NCBI RefSeq assembly: GCF_012567545.1
Contig: NZ_CP046182.1
Location: 188,324-252,323 of the forward strand
Origin: Enterobacteriaceae endosymbiont of Donacia fulgens
Lineage (GTDB): Bacteria > Pseudomonadota > Gammaproteobacteria > Enterobacterales > Enterobacteriaceae
Length of the DNA: 64,000 nucleotides
Reading direction: 5' to 3'
The notes under the pieces were generated by a model. It was not told the DNA's origin and did no database searches. It worked only from the letters and a program-made list of their open reading frames with translations. How positions within the stretch are numbered: position 1 is the stretch's first letter; the number at the start of each line of letters is the position of its first letter. Of the stretch, positions 49,328-59,066 are shown piece after piece. The position numbers were made by a program, and so were the translations under genes.

Positions 49328-49768
49328 TTATTTTAAAATTTTCATACACATTATTTTTGATTGACAAATAATTTTATTATTAATTTTTGCTACACTATTA
49401 AAATATATTAATGAATTTTTTTGTTTTTCTAAATTACTTTCTATTATTATTTGATCTCCAGGAAAAGCTGGTTTTTTAAAACGTACTTTATCAATACCAG
49501 TAAGATAATAAAATAATTTTTTTTTTAATTTTTCGTTATTTGTACTTTTATATAATAAAAGTCCTGTAGTTTGTATCATAGATTCTAATAATAATACTCC
49601 AGGATAAATTGGATTATGGGGAAAATGACCTTGAAAATAAGGTTCATTTATAGAAATATTTTTTATAGCATTTAAAAATGTAAATTTTTTAAATGCTATA
49701 ATACGATCTACTAAAATAAATGGATATCTATGTGGTAAAATAGATAATATTTCATGAATATCTGACAT
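49328..49768 (-). CDS. fabZ: 3-hydroxyacyl-ACP dehydratase FabZ
   Basis: Dehydrates beta-hydroxyacyl-ACP in fatty acid elongation. The 146 residues (E. coli 151) show LPHRYPFILVDRI and the active-site pair H48 and E62 in GHFPHNPIYPGVLLLESM. In E. coli it sits between lpxD and lpxA; both are missing here, so it is kept for membrane fatty acids and not for lipid A. It precedes dnaE with a 6-base gap and probably shares its transcript. Confidence 0.97.
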   Translation of the reverse strand: MSDIHEILSILPHRYPFILVDRIIAFKKFTFLNAIKNISINEPYFQGHFPHNPIYPGVLLLESMIQTTGLLLYKSTNNEKLKKKLFYYLTGIDKVRFKKPAFPGDQIIIESNLEKQKNSLIYFNSVAKINNKIICQSKIMCMKILK

Positions 49769-49843
49769 ATTATTTTAATTATTTTAATAAATATAAATTT
49801 ATTATATAATTTTTTTGTAATTAATCTATTTAAATTTTTTTCA

Positions 49844-50362
49844 TTAAAAAGAAAAAACATTATTTTGTTGATTTGCTAAATCAATTACATCATTTGTAAT
49901 ATCTTTAACATTTTTCATATAAGCTACTGCAGAAGTATCTAATACAAGATTATAATTTCCTTTTTTTGCAATAATATTAATTAAATTATATATAAAAATT
50001 AATATTTTATTACGTGCTTTTTCTTGTTTTTGAGTATTTTTTTTTGTAAAAAATTTTATTTTTTTTAATAAAATTTTTTTTTCATATATAATTTCTTTTT
50101 TTATTCTTTCTTTATCTTTTTTTGATAATTTTGAACTTTCTAATTTTTTTATTTTAGATAAAAATAATTTTTTCATTTTTTCAATTACTAAAAAATCAGA
50201 ACGTAATTCTTGTTCTAATTTTTTAGACATAGTATTTTTTTGAGGTATTGTATAAAAAATTTTTGCAATATTAATTATTACTATTTTAGGACAACAATAA
50301 GCATTATCAAAAGGGATAATTAAAATTATCATTAATAACATTATTTTTAAAAAATATTTCAT
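49844..50362 (-). CDS. skp: Periplasmic chaperone Skp (OmpH)
   Basis: Holds unfolded outer-membrane proteins in the periplasm for delivery to BamA. The 172 residues (E. coli 161) comprise a signal peptide (about 1-22, hydrophobic MLLMIILIIPF, ending NAYC), a short beta part (KIVIINIAKIF), a long lysine-rich helical arm (about 50-115) and the closing YNLVLDTSAVAYM strand with NDVIDLANQQN. Position after bamA is ancestral. Identity is firm from position plus the two conserved ends. Confidence 0.9.
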   Translation of the reverse strand: MKYFLKIMLLMIILIIPFDNAYCCPKIVIINIAKIFYTIPQKNTMSKKLEQELRSDFLVIEKMKKLFLSKIKKLESSKLSKKDKERIKKEIIYEKKILLKKIKFFTKKNTQKQEKARNKILIFIYNLINIIAKKGNYNLVLDTSAVAYMKNVKDITNDVIDLANQQNNVFSF

Positions 50363-50400
50363 ATAATCATATACTCCTATTTATTTTAAATAAAATTAAA

Positions 50401-52893
50401 TTACCATTTTTTTAAAAAATTAAATTGAAAAAATTGAGTCTTATCTGTTTTATATTTTTTAAATGGATATGCAAAAGATATATTTATATCTCCAAAAGGA
50501 GTATGAAATTGAAAAGATAAACCAATTGAAGATCTTATTTGTGAAAAAATATTAAAATTTGGAATTTTATATAATTTAAACAAATAATTATTTTTCCATG
50601 AAGTATCTATTAAATTACCAATATCTAAAAAAAAAGAAGATCTTATTTGTTCTATATATTGATTATTCAAAAATGAAATAGGGATAATTAATTCATTATT
50701 TAAATTAAATAAAAAATTACCTCCAATTGAATTATTAGATAAACAAATAGTTTTTCCATCATTACAATGATATTTTTTTGAAGAATAATATACAGCTTTA
50801 GGACCAATACTATTTGTTTGAAAACCTCTTATTGTATTAGCACCTCCTAAATAAAAATTTTTATAAAAAGGATATTTACCACCTAAAAAACCATTTCCAT
50901 AACCAAGATTACTTTTAAATAAAATTACTAAAGGATTATTTTTAAAATAACTTTTAAATATTTGTAAATTTAAAGGAATATATCTTGAATAATTAAAATT
51001 AATTTTATAATTACGATTTTTACTATACCAAGGAATTGAAAAATATGTTTTTAAAGAACTTAATATACCATTTTCTGGTATCAGATCTAAATTTTTTAAA
51101 TTACTATATAAAAAAGAATAATTAACTATAAATTCATCTAATAAATAATTATCATATAATTTATTATATATTTTATATCCTATATATCTAAGATAATTCC
51201 ATAAATATAATTGTGGTTCAATATTACTAATTTTATTTTGTACAAATCCAATACTATTAGTTATAATATAATTATTATTAATAGGAAATTTTAAAATTCC
51301 AAAAAAACCTTTATTTTTATTAATATAATTATAAAAAAAGTTATCATCTTCATTAATTGTATTTAAAAATATTTTTATACCAGCATTAATTTTTTTAAAA
51401 AAAATATGATTTTTCATAATAAATAACTGTAAATAAGAATGATAAAAATCTTTACTAAAATTAATATCTATATCATATCCAGTACCTATAAAATTATTTT
51501 GTTGTAAAATAGTATTAAATCCTAATAAACCTCCTTGAATCATTCCTAATCCTGATCTTAAAAATCCTTCATTTTTCTCATCTATTTGATAGATTATATC
51601 TAATGTATTATTTAAATCATAATTTTTATGAAAAAATATTTCTACTTTATTAAAGTATCCTAAAGAATATAATTTTTCTTTAGTTTTTTTGACTAATTCA
51701 AGATTAATTGGTTTTCCTTCTATTTGTAAAAGTTCATTTCTTAAAATAGAATCTTTAGTAAAATTATTTCCTAAAAAATTAATTTTTCTGACATAATATT
51801 GATGATTAGTGTTAATTTTAAAAATTATGTTTATTTTATTATTTTTTTCATCTAAAATTGTTTTTATTTTAATTTGTGAATCTAAAAATCCATTTTTTTC
51901 TAAAAATTTTTTTATTTTATATTTTAAATCCATAATTTTTTTATTTTGATAAATTTTACCTGGTAAAATATTAATTATATTTTTAATATATTTATAATAT
52001 TTCTTTTTATCAATATCTAATAATATTTTATTAAAAAAAAACCTTTTATTTTCTTTTATTTTTATTATTAAATAAATTTTTTTTTTATTAAATGATAAAT
52101 TTTGAATAATATTTTCTATTTTAAATTTTACATATCCATTATTTATATAAAATTTTTTTAAATTATCTAAGATTTTAATAATATAACTAATTTCATATTT
52201 ATTTTTTTTTGAAAAAATAAATAAAAAATTATTATTTATTTTTAAATAATTTAATAAAAAATTAGTTGTATAATGATTATTACCTATAATATTAATTTGA
52301 TGAATTTTTGTAAAATTATCTTCTTTTAAAGTTATTAAAATATTTACTTTATTATTTTTATTTTTTATAATTTTTATTTTTACAAATGAAGAAAACATTG
52401 AAGATTTTAAAAAAAATAATTCTATATTTTTTCTTAAAAAAAATATTGAATTATTATTCAATACTTTACCTTTTTTTATTTGTAATTTATTTAATAAATA
52501 ATTAATAATATCATTATTAAATATTTTACCTCCTTTAATAATAATATTATTAATAGTTGGTTTTTCTATAACTTTTATAAAAAAAAAATTTTTATTTTTA
52601 AAAATATTAATATTATTTACCATATTAGTTATAAATAATGTATGCATAATATTAGATATTTCTTTAAAAGAAATACATTTTTTTGTATTTATATATGAAG
52701 ATATTCCAAGATCTTTTAATTTAATTTTATTAAGACCAAAATATATTATATTATTAATACAATATTTTTTTTTTAAAACAGCTGAATAACAAATATTATT
52801 CATATTAAAAAATAATAAAAAAATTAAAATGTATTTATAATATTTAAATTTTTTTGTAAAATATTTTTTTTTATTAAAACTGTTTGAAATCAT
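50401..52893 (-). CDS. bamA: Outer-membrane protein assembly factor BamA
   Basis: Omp85 protein that inserts beta-barrels into the outer membrane. The 830 residues (E. coli 810) begin with a signal peptide (hydrophobic core about 21-36), five POTRA domains (about 45-440; VRKINFLGNNFTKDSILRNE marks the last) and a 16-strand barrel with loop-6 motif IRGFQTNSIGPKAVY and the paired cysteines of HCNDGKTIC. It ends FFQFNFLKKW with the aromatic C-terminus typical of outer-membrane proteins. The start overlaps the rseP end by 20 bases. An outer membrane must persist. Confidence 0.96.
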   Translation of the reverse strand: MISNSFNKKKYFTKKFKYYKYILIFLLFFNMNNICYSAVLKKKYCINNIIYFGLNKIKLKDLGISSYINTKKCISFKEISNIMHTLFITNMVNNINIFKNKNFFFIKVIEKPTINNIIIKGGKIFNNDIINYLLNKLQIKKGKVLNNNSIFFLRKNIELFFLKSSMFSSFVKIKIIKNKNNKVNILITLKEDNFTKIHQINIIGNNHYTTNFLLNYLKINNNFLFIFSKKNKYEISYIIKILDNLKKFYINNGYVKFKIENIIQNLSFNKKKIYLIIKIKENKRFFFNKILLDIDKKKYYKYIKNIINILPGKIYQNKKIMDLKYKIKKFLEKNGFLDSQIKIKTILDEKNNKINIIFKINTNHQYYVRKINFLGNNFTKDSILRNELLQIEGKPINLELVKKTKEKLYSLGYFNKVEIFFHKNYDLNNTLDIIYQIDEKNEGFLRSGLGMIQGGLLGFNTILQQNNFIGTGYDIDINFSKDFYHSYLQLFIMKNHIFFKKINAGIKIFLNTINEDDNFFYNYINKNKGFFGILKFPINNNYIITNSIGFVQNKISNIEPQLYLWNYLRYIGYKIYNKLYDNYLLDEFIVNYSFLYSNLKNLDLIPENGILSSLKTYFSIPWYSKNRNYKINFNYSRYIPLNLQIFKSYFKNNPLVILFKSNLGYGNGFLGGKYPFYKNFYLGGANTIRGFQTNSIGPKAVYYSSKKYHCNDGKTICLSNNSIGGNFLFNLNNELIIPISFLNNQYIEQIRSSFFLDIGNLIDTSWKNNYLFKLYKIPNFNIFSQIRSSIGLSFQFHTPFGDINISFAYPFKKYKTDKTQFFQFNFLKKW

Positions 52894-54235
52894 TTATAAA
52901 TGTAAACCCCATGATTATAGTTAAAATAACTATACTAATAGTATAGATTAATTGTTTAATTTTATATGGTATTTTTTTACCAATAATTTTTTCATAAATT
53001 AAAAATAATAATTGTCCACCATCTAAAATTGGTATAGGAAATAAATTAATTATACTTAAATTAATATTTATTAAAGATAAAAACAAAAAATAATAAATAA
53101 AATTATTACGAACTAGTATACTTGCAATATGACCTATTGAAATAGGACCATTTAATTTATAAATATTTTTTTTATTATTTAATAAATGAATAAAAGAATG
53201 AATAATCAATTTAATTGATTTTAAAGTTTCACTAATAGCTTTTTTTAATGATTTAATTAAATTTAATTTATATATAATTTTTGAAGTATCTTTAATTTTT
53301 ATTAACTGGGGTAAAAAACCTAAAAAACCAATTTTTTTAGATTTTCTAAAAGAAGTTAAAATAATAAAATTCATATTTTTTTGTTTTCTTTTTATTTTTA
53401 TATGAATAAATTTATGTGGATTATTATATATTAATTTTTGAAAATTATACCAATTAATAAATTCTTTTCCTTCTATACTTAGAATTTTATCACCAATATG
53501 TAACTTTGATTTATCTGCTGGAGATCCAGGTATTATATATGTAATAATAGGATTAATCTTTAATCCTTTAGGTATAATACCTAACATTAATATTAAGTTT
53601 TTTTCTTTTGAAAATTTTATAAAATTATGATCAATATTAAATTTTTTATTTTTAATAAAATGATATTTTTTTTTATTAATCTCTAAATTTATTTTATGAT
53701 TTAAATTAATAAATTGATTAAATTTTAAGTTTAGAAAATGCCAACTATTAATATTTATTCCATTAATTTTTTTAATTTCTAAATTAGATTTTAATCCAAT
53801 TACATTAGCAATTGAATTATAATTAATTTCATTGATAATATTTTTTTTTATAGGTAATCCTATAAAAAAAATTATCCAATAAACTATTATTGCAAAAATA
53901 ATATTTGCAATTGGACCTCCTAAAACAATTAATACCTGCTTAAAAAAAAATATTTTTTTAAAAAATAATAATTTAAATTTTTTTATATATTTTATATTAT
54001 TATCCGTAATAATATCAGGCATTTTAACATACCCACCTAATGGGATTAATCTTAATACATAATTAGTTCCATACTTATCACGATATTGAAAAATTTTTTT
54101 ACCAAAACCTATAGAAAAACATTCTATATAAATATTAAATAAACGTGCTATATAAAAATGTCCATATTCATGTATTATAACTAAACTACTTATAGTTATT
54201 ATAAATATAATTATGTCATATAAAATATTAAACAA
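52874..54235 (-). CDS. rseP: Intramembrane site-2 metalloprotease RseP
   Basis: E. coli RseP cleaves RseA to release sigma-E and removes signal-peptide remnants in the inner membrane. The 453 residues (E. coli 450) have the zinc motif H22-E-Y-G-H26 in the first helix, two PDZ modules in the periplasmic loop (SPADKSKLHIGDKILSIEGK is the second), and the NLFPIPILDGGQLLF metal-ligand helix near the end. It precedes bamA as in E. coli, while cdsA between uppS and rseP is gone. Whether sigma-E or RseA exist in this genome cannot be judged here; signal-peptide clearance is an alternative job. Confidence 0.95.
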   Translation of the reverse strand: MFNILYDIIIFIITISSLVIIHEYGHFYIARLFNIYIECFSIGFGKKIFQYRDKYGTNYVLRLIPLGGYVKMPDIITDNNIKYIKKFKLLFFKKIFFFKQVLIVLGGPIANIIFAIIVYWIIFFIGLPIKKNIINEINYNSIANVIGLKSNLEIKKINGININSWHFLNLKFNQFINLNHKINLEINKKKYHFIKNKKFNIDHNFIKFSKEKNLILMLGIIPKGLKINPIITYIIPGSPADKSKLHIGDKILSIEGKEFINWYNFQKLIYNNPHKFIHIKIKRKQKNMNFIILTSFRKSKKIGFLGFLPQLIKIKDTSKIIYKLNLIKSLKKAISETLKSIKLIIHSFIHLLNNKKNIYKLNGPISIGHIASILVRNNFIYYFLFLSLININLSIINLFPIPILDGGQLLFLIYEKIIGKKIPYKIKQLIYTISIVILTIIMGFTFINDFKQF

Positions 54236-54333
54236 AATTTGAACTCCTAAAATCAGGATTTATTAATTTATATTAATAAAATATAAATTAAAATTTATCT
54301 ATAAAATTCATTTTTAATAAAATTTTAATTTTA

Positions 54334-55071
54334 TTAATCTCCACCAAAACGACGATTTCTTTTGATAAAGGAACTTAATGCTTTTTTAAAATCTTTTTTA
54401 TTAAAATCAGGCCATAATTTTTTAGTAAAATATAATTCTGAATATGCAATCTGCCAAATTAAAAAATTACTTATACGATATTCTCCACCTGTTCTTATTA
54501 CTAAATCTACTGGAAAAATATCATTTAAGCAAATATAGTTATTTATAATATTTTCATTAATATTTTCAGGATTTAATAATCCTTTATTAATGTTTACAGC
54601 AATTTTTTTTACACTATTTACAATATCCCAACGACCACCATAATTAGCCGCTATATTTAATAATAATTTATTATTATTTTTTGTTAAATTTTCTGCTTTA
54701 ATAATTGATTTTTGTAAATTAAAATTGAATTTATTTTTATTACCAATAATTTTTAAACGTATTTTTTTTTTTTTTAAATTTTTTGTTTCAACATCTAATA
54801 TTTCTTTAAATAAATTCATTAAAAATGTTACTTCATCACTAGATCTTTTCCAATTTTCGCTACTAAAAGCATATAAGGTTAATGCTTTTATATTATATTT
54901 TAAACATAAACCAATTATTTTTTTTACAGTTTTAACTCCTTCTCTATGACCTAAAAAATTTAATTTTTTATTTTTTTTAGCCCATCTTCTATTACCATCC
55001 ATAATAATTGCAATATGATTAGGATAAGAGAAAATATTATTTTTTTCTTTACTAATTTTATTTATTTTCAT
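54334..55071 (-). CDS. uppS: Undecaprenyl diphosphate synthase
   Basis: Cis-prenyltransferase that makes the C55 lipid carrier for peptidoglycan. The 245 residues (E. coli 253) contain AIIMDGNRRWAKK with the catalytic D25, GHREGVKT, LTLYAFSSENWKRS, NIAANYGGRWDI and the RTGGEYRISNFLIWQIAYSE block. Its substrate pathway gene dxr, next door in E. coli, is not here, so the isoprenoid supply is either encoded elsewhere or lost. Confidence 0.96.
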   Translation of the reverse strand: MKINKISKEKNNIFSYPNHIAIIMDGNRRWAKKNKKLNFLGHREGVKTVKKIIGLCLKYNIKALTLYAFSSENWKRSSDEVTFLMNLFKEILDVETKNLKKKKIRLKIIGNKNKFNFNLQKSIIKAENLTKNNNKLLLNIAANYGGRWDIVNSVKKIAVNINKGLLNPENINENIINNYICLNDIFPVDLVIRTGGEYRISNFLIWQIAYSELYFTKKLWPDFNKKDFKKALSSFIKRNRRFGGD

Positions 55072-55143
55072 TTTTTCTTAAAATTAAAAATTTTATATTA
55101 TAATAATAATATAAAAAAATTTTATTTTTTAAAATCTAGCTTA

Positions 55144-55698
55144 TTAATTAAATAATTCTTTTTCTTTTTTTTTTAAAAATTCTTTTATATAGTTAACATA
55201 AAATGTAGTTTGTTTTTGAATAAGATTATATAATTTTTGTTCTTGATTTTCATCAATATATTTTTTTTTTAAAGAAAGTTTAATTTTATTATTTGTTTTT
55301 CTACGTATATTACGAATATTAATTTTATTAAATTCTGCTTCTATTTTTATATTTTTAAAAATTTTTATTTTTCTACTTTCTGTCATAATAGGAATTTTAA
55401 CATAAATATTAGAATCTATTATTTTTGTTGTTACATCTAAATTTGAAAGTACAATACTTTTTTCTATGTTTTTTATGATTGTATAATCAAATGGAGTTAT
55501 TTTAAGAGTAGAAGAATTTTCTACAACTATAGAAGATATATGATGAATTAATATAAATTTATTATTTAATTTTACAGAAATATTATTTAATAAATAAGGA
55601 GATAATCTATTTTGTGATAAATTATTAATTTTATTTATAAATAAATCTAGACATTTTTGCATATTTTTTTTATTATTATTTATAATATTATTATACAT
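55144..55698 (-). CDS. frr: Ribosome recycling factor
   Basis: Splits post-termination ribosomes together with EF-G. The 184 residues (E. coli 185) form the three-helix bundle: MQKCLDLFINKINNL with RLSPYLLN, IKNIEKSIVLSNLDV, IKIPIMTESRKIKI and the long C-terminal helices. Sequence is diverged and lysine-rich, but length, ends and position after pyrH are right. dxr, its E. coli downstream neighbour, is missing and uppS follows. Confidence 0.93.
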   Translation of the reverse strand: MYNNIINNNKKNMQKCLDLFINKINNLSQNRLSPYLLNNISVKLNNKFILIHHISSIVVENSSTLKITPFDYTIIKNIEKSIVLSNLDVTTKIIDSNIYVKIPIMTESRKIKIFKNIKIEAEFNKINIRNIRRKTNNKIKLSLKKKYIDENQEQKLYNLIQKQTTFYVNYIKEFLKKKEKELFN

Positions 55699-55730
55699 AC
55701 AATATCCTTAATTTAAATTATATATTTTAC

Positions 55731-56459
55731 TTAATTATTTTTAATCACTGTTCCTTCAATTTTTCCAGTTAAAATTCTATAAAGTGATCCTGGTTTTTGA
55801 ATATTGAAAATATGTATAGGAACATTATAATCACGTGCTAAAATAAAAGCTGTATTATCCATAATTTTAATTTTTTTTTTTATTACATAGTCATAATCTA
55901 TTTTATTAAAAAATTTAGCATTAGAATAATTAATAGGATCTTTTGAATATACTCCATTAACTTTTGTTGCTTTTAATATAGCATTAGCTTCTAATTCAAT
56001 ACCTCTTAAACATGCTGTAGTATCTGTAGTAAATAAAGGATTACCAATTCCTCCTGTTAATATAATTATATTTTTTTTAATTAAATCAATTGCTTTAAAA
56101 GCATTATATCCTGTACATATTCCTGGTATTGGTAAAGATGACATTAAATATACATTAATTAATTTATTTTTAATAGATTGATATAATAGTAAACCGTTAA
56201 TAATAGTTGATAACATACCAATTTGGTCACCTAAAACTCTTTTTAAATTATTATTTCCATTACAATATTTTCCTCTAAATAAATTTCCTCCTCCTATTAC
56301 TATTGCTATTTCAATACCTAAAGGTAAAATACTTTTTATTTCTTTTATAATATAATCTAATAATTTATTATCTATACCAGATAAGTTTTTACCTTGTAAA
56401 AATTCACCACTTATTTTTAATATAATACGATTATAAATTATTTTTTTTTTAATATTCAT
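55731..56459 (-). CDS. pyrH: Uridylate kinase
   Basis: Phosphorylates UMP to UDP. The 242 residues (E. coli 241) show the amino-acid-kinase fold: RIILKISGEFLQG, AIVIGGGNLFRG, the DQIGMLSTIINGLLL segment, GGIGNPLFTTDTTACLRG and the KVNGVYSKDP loop. Order tsf-pyrH-frr is ancestral, with gaps of 60 and 32 bases. Confidence 0.97.
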   Translation of the reverse strand: MNIKKKIIYNRIILKISGEFLQGKNLSGIDNKLLDYIIKEIKSILPLGIEIAIVIGGGNLFRGKYCNGNNNLKRVLGDQIGMLSTIINGLLLYQSIKNKLINVYLMSSLPIPGICTGYNAFKAIDLIKKNIIILTGGIGNPLFTTDTTACLRGIELEANAILKATKVNGVYSKDPINYSNAKFFNKIDYDYVIKKKIKIMDNTAFILARDYNVPIHIFNIQKPGSLYRILTGKIEGTVIKNN

Positions 56460-56519
56460 ATAGTACTTATTATATTTTTTATATAAAATATATTTTATTA
56501 AATTAAATAAATCAAATAA

Positions 56520-57326
56520 TTAATTTTTAATTATATTTGAACCTAATTCAAAACATATAAATTCAAAAATTTTCATTTTATTTTCATTTAAAAAATGAAA
56601 TACCGTTTTATTATTATCTAATAAAAATTTTTGATTATATAAAGTAATATTATTTATAAATTTTTTTAGACGGCCTTCTATTATTTTTTTTATAATTATT
56701 TTTGATTTATTATTTTTCATTGCAATACTTTTTTGTAAACTATATTCATGATCTATAATATTTTTTGGAATATTTTTTTCACAAATATAATCAGGTTTTA
56801 ACATTGCTATATGCATAGAAATTTGTTTCATTAATATATCATTATCTATATTAGATCTAATTATTACCCCTATACGTTTACTGTGATGTATATATTTACC
56901 TATAAATTCTCCATGAATATAACCTAAACGATTAATATATATATTTTCTTTTAAAATCCCAATTAATTTTATTCTTTCTTGATCAAAAATTTCTCTTATT
57001 ACAGAAATATTTGTTTGTTTATGTTTAAAAATATATGTTAAAATATTTTTTCCAAAATTTATTATTTGTAATGATTTTGCTACAAAATCTGTTTGACAAT
57101 TTATTTCTAATAATATTCCAAAATTTTTAATTACATAATCTAAAATTATTCCTTCTTTTGTTTCATTTTTTGATTTTTTGATAGATTCTATTTTTGCATA
57201 TTTTCTTATATAATCTATTGCTTTATTAATATCTCCTTTTGTTTCTATTAATGCTTTTTTACATTCTATAATACTAATATTCGTTATATTCCTTAATTCT
57301 TTAATTTTATTAATGTTAATTTTCAA
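56520..57326 (-). CDS. tsf: Translation elongation factor Ts
   Basis: Guanine-nucleotide exchange factor for EF-Tu. The 268 residues (E. coli 283) contain a UBA-like N-domain (IKELRNITNISIIECKKAL), the exchange motif TDFVAKS (about 78-84), and the MHIAMLKPDYI core. It starts 9 bases after rpsB and is surely co-transcribed. The C-terminal part is shortened by about 15 residues overall and quite diverged, with the EF-Tu-contact region preserved. Confidence 0.95.
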   Translation of the reverse strand: MKININKIKELRNITNISIIECKKALIETKGDINKAIDYIRKYAKIESIKKSKNETKEGIILDYVIKNFGILLEINCQTDFVAKSLQIINFGKNILTYIFKHKQTNISVIREIFDQERIKLIGILKENIYINRLGYIHGEFIGKYIHHSKRIGVIIRSNIDNDILMKQISMHIAMLKPDYICEKNIPKNIIDHEYSLQKSIAMKNNKSKIIIKKIIEGRLKKFINNITLYNQKFLLDNNKTVFHFLNENKMKIFEFICFELGSNIIKN

Positions 57327-57335
57327 TTCTAACTC

Positions 57336-58046
57336 CTAATTAATTTTTAATTCTTTTTTATTATTAATATTAAAATTATTATTTGATATAGCTTTAGTTA
57401 CATAATATAAATATAATTTTATTGCACGAATAGCATCATCATTAGCAGGTATAACAAAATTAATTCCTTCAGGATTTGAATTAGTATCTACAATTGCAAA
57501 TATGGGAATACTTAATTTTTTAGCTTCTTTTATAGCAATTTTTTCATAATTTGCATCAATAACAAATATTGCATCAGGTAATCCTCCCATATTTTTTATA
57601 CCACCTAAACTTTTTTCCAAATTTAATAATTCTCTATTACGTGTTAATACTTCTTTTTTTATTAATTGTTTAAATATTCCATTTTTTTTTTGTAATTCTA
57701 ATTCTTTTAATTTTTTTATAGATTGTTTCACAGTTTTCCAGTTAGTTAACATACCTCCTAACCAACGATGATTAACAAAAAATTGATTACAATTTATTGC
57801 TGTTTCTTTTATAAGATTAGATGCAGCTTTTTTGGTTCCAATAAATAAAATTTTACCTTTACGAGAACTTATTTTTTTTAATTCTTTTAATGCATTATTA
57901 AACATCAGAATAGTTTTATCTAAATTAATAATATGTATTTTATTTTTATATTTAAAAATAAATTTTTTCATCTTAGGATTCCAATAACGAGTTTGATGAC
58001 CAAAATGTGCACCTACTTTAAACATTTTATTAATAGATATAGGCAT
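57336..58046 (-). CDS. rpsB: 30S ribosomal protein S2
   Basis: Small-subunit protein bound last during assembly, next to S1. The 236 residues (E. coli 241) carry the signatures [46 protein letters not shown] and [20 protein letters not shown]. It ends in TAG. It heads the rpsB-tsf-pyrH-frr transcript, divergent from map with 163 bases between them. An AAGGA ribosome site lies before the ATG. Confidence 0.97.
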   Translation of the reverse strand: MPISINKMFKVGAHFGHQTRYWNPKMKKFIFKYKNKIHIINLDKTILMFNNALKELKKISSRKGKILFIGTKKAASNLIKETAINCNQFFVNHRWLGGMLTNWKTVKQSIKKLKELELQKKNGIFKQLIKKEVLTRNRELLNLEKSLGGIKNMGGLPDAIFVIDANYEKIAIKEAKKLSIPIFAIVDTNSNPEGINFVIPANDDAIRAIKLYLYYVTKAISNNNFNINNKKELKIN

Positions 58047-58209
58047 TACTATTTATCCTTATTTATTAGATTATTAAAATAATATTATAAAATTAATATT
58101 TATACAAAAAATAATTTTATTAATTATTATTAATAATATTTTCATTTAGTTTAAATATTTATAATATAACATTTAATGTATAAGATTAATAAATCTATAA
58201 AATAAAATA

Positions 58210-58998
58210 ATGAAAATATTAATTAAGAATTCTAAAGAAATAAAAAAAATTCATAAATCTTGTCAATTAGCTGTAGAAGTATTAGAAATGATTGAAAATT
58301 ATATATTACCAGGTATTAGTACAGAAGAAATTAATAATATATGTCATAATTATATTACAAAAATTCAAAAAGCTAAACCTGCAACTTTAGGATATAATGG
58401 TTTTCCAAAATCTATATGTATTTCTATAAATGATACTGTATGTCATGGAATTTCAAATAAAAATGATATATTAAAACAAGGTGATATTGTTAATATAGAT
58501 GTAACTGTTTTATATAATAATTATTATGGTGATACATCAAAAATGTTTTTTGTTGGGAATAAAATTTCTAAAAAATCTAAATTATTATGTTTAACTGCTC
58601 AAAAAAGTTTATATAAAGCAATTAGTATTTTAAAACCAGGAATTAGATTATATAAAATTGGTCAAGTAATTCAAAAATATGTAGAATCAAAAAATTTTTC
58701 TGTTGTAAGAAATTATTGTGGACATGGTATAGGAAAAAATTTTCATGAAGATCCACAAATTTTACATTATGAATCATATGATTATGGTATTTTATTAAAA
58801 CCTGGAATGATATTTACTATTGAACCTATGATCAATATAGGACATCATGATGTATATTTAACTAATGATAATTGGACTGTTAAAACTAAAGATAAAACTA
58901 ATTCAGCTCAATATGAGCATACTATACTTATTACTAATATAGGATATAAAATTTTAACTTTACGTAAAGAAGAAAAAAATATATTCAAAAATATATAA
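58210..58998 (+). CDS. map: Methionine aminopeptidase, type I
   Basis: Removes initiator methionine from nascent proteins. The 262 residues (E. coli 264) contain the substrate histidine region TLGYNGFPKSICISINDTVCHG, the metal ligands in VNIDVTV and GDTSKMF, the HGIGKNFHEDPQ histidine, TIEPMI and QYEHTI. It is divergent from rpsB as in E. coli and convergent with rpoD; a strong hairpin follows the stop at 2 bases. Confidence 0.97.
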   Translation: MKILIKNSKEIKKIHKSCQLAVEVLEMIENYILPGISTEEINNICHNYITKIQKAKPATLGYNGFPKSICISINDTVCHGISNKNDILKQGDIVNIDVTVLYNNYYGDTSKMFFVGNKISKKSKLLCLTAQKSLYKAISILKPGIRLYKIGQVIQKYVESKNFSVVRNYCGHGIGKNFHEDPQILHYESYDYGILLKPGMIFTIEPMINIGHHDVYLTNDNWTVKTKDKTNSAQYEHTILITNIGYKILTLRKEEKNIFKNI

Positions 58999-58999
58999 A

Positions 59000-59049
59000 T
59001 TTGATATAGTTAAGTAATTATAAATTTATAGTTGCTTAACTATATCAAA
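59000..59049. terminator. Bidirectional terminator between map and rpoD
   Basis: A perfect 15-bp inverted repeat (59000-59014 with 59035-59049) whose inner bases extend the pairing almost to the centre (TATAAATTTATA core). It starts 2 bases after the map stop and ends 18 bases before the rpoD stop, between convergent genes, and is flanked by A- and T-rich runs on both sides. Confidence 0.75.
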
Positions 59050-59066
59050 ATTTATTTCATTATTTT

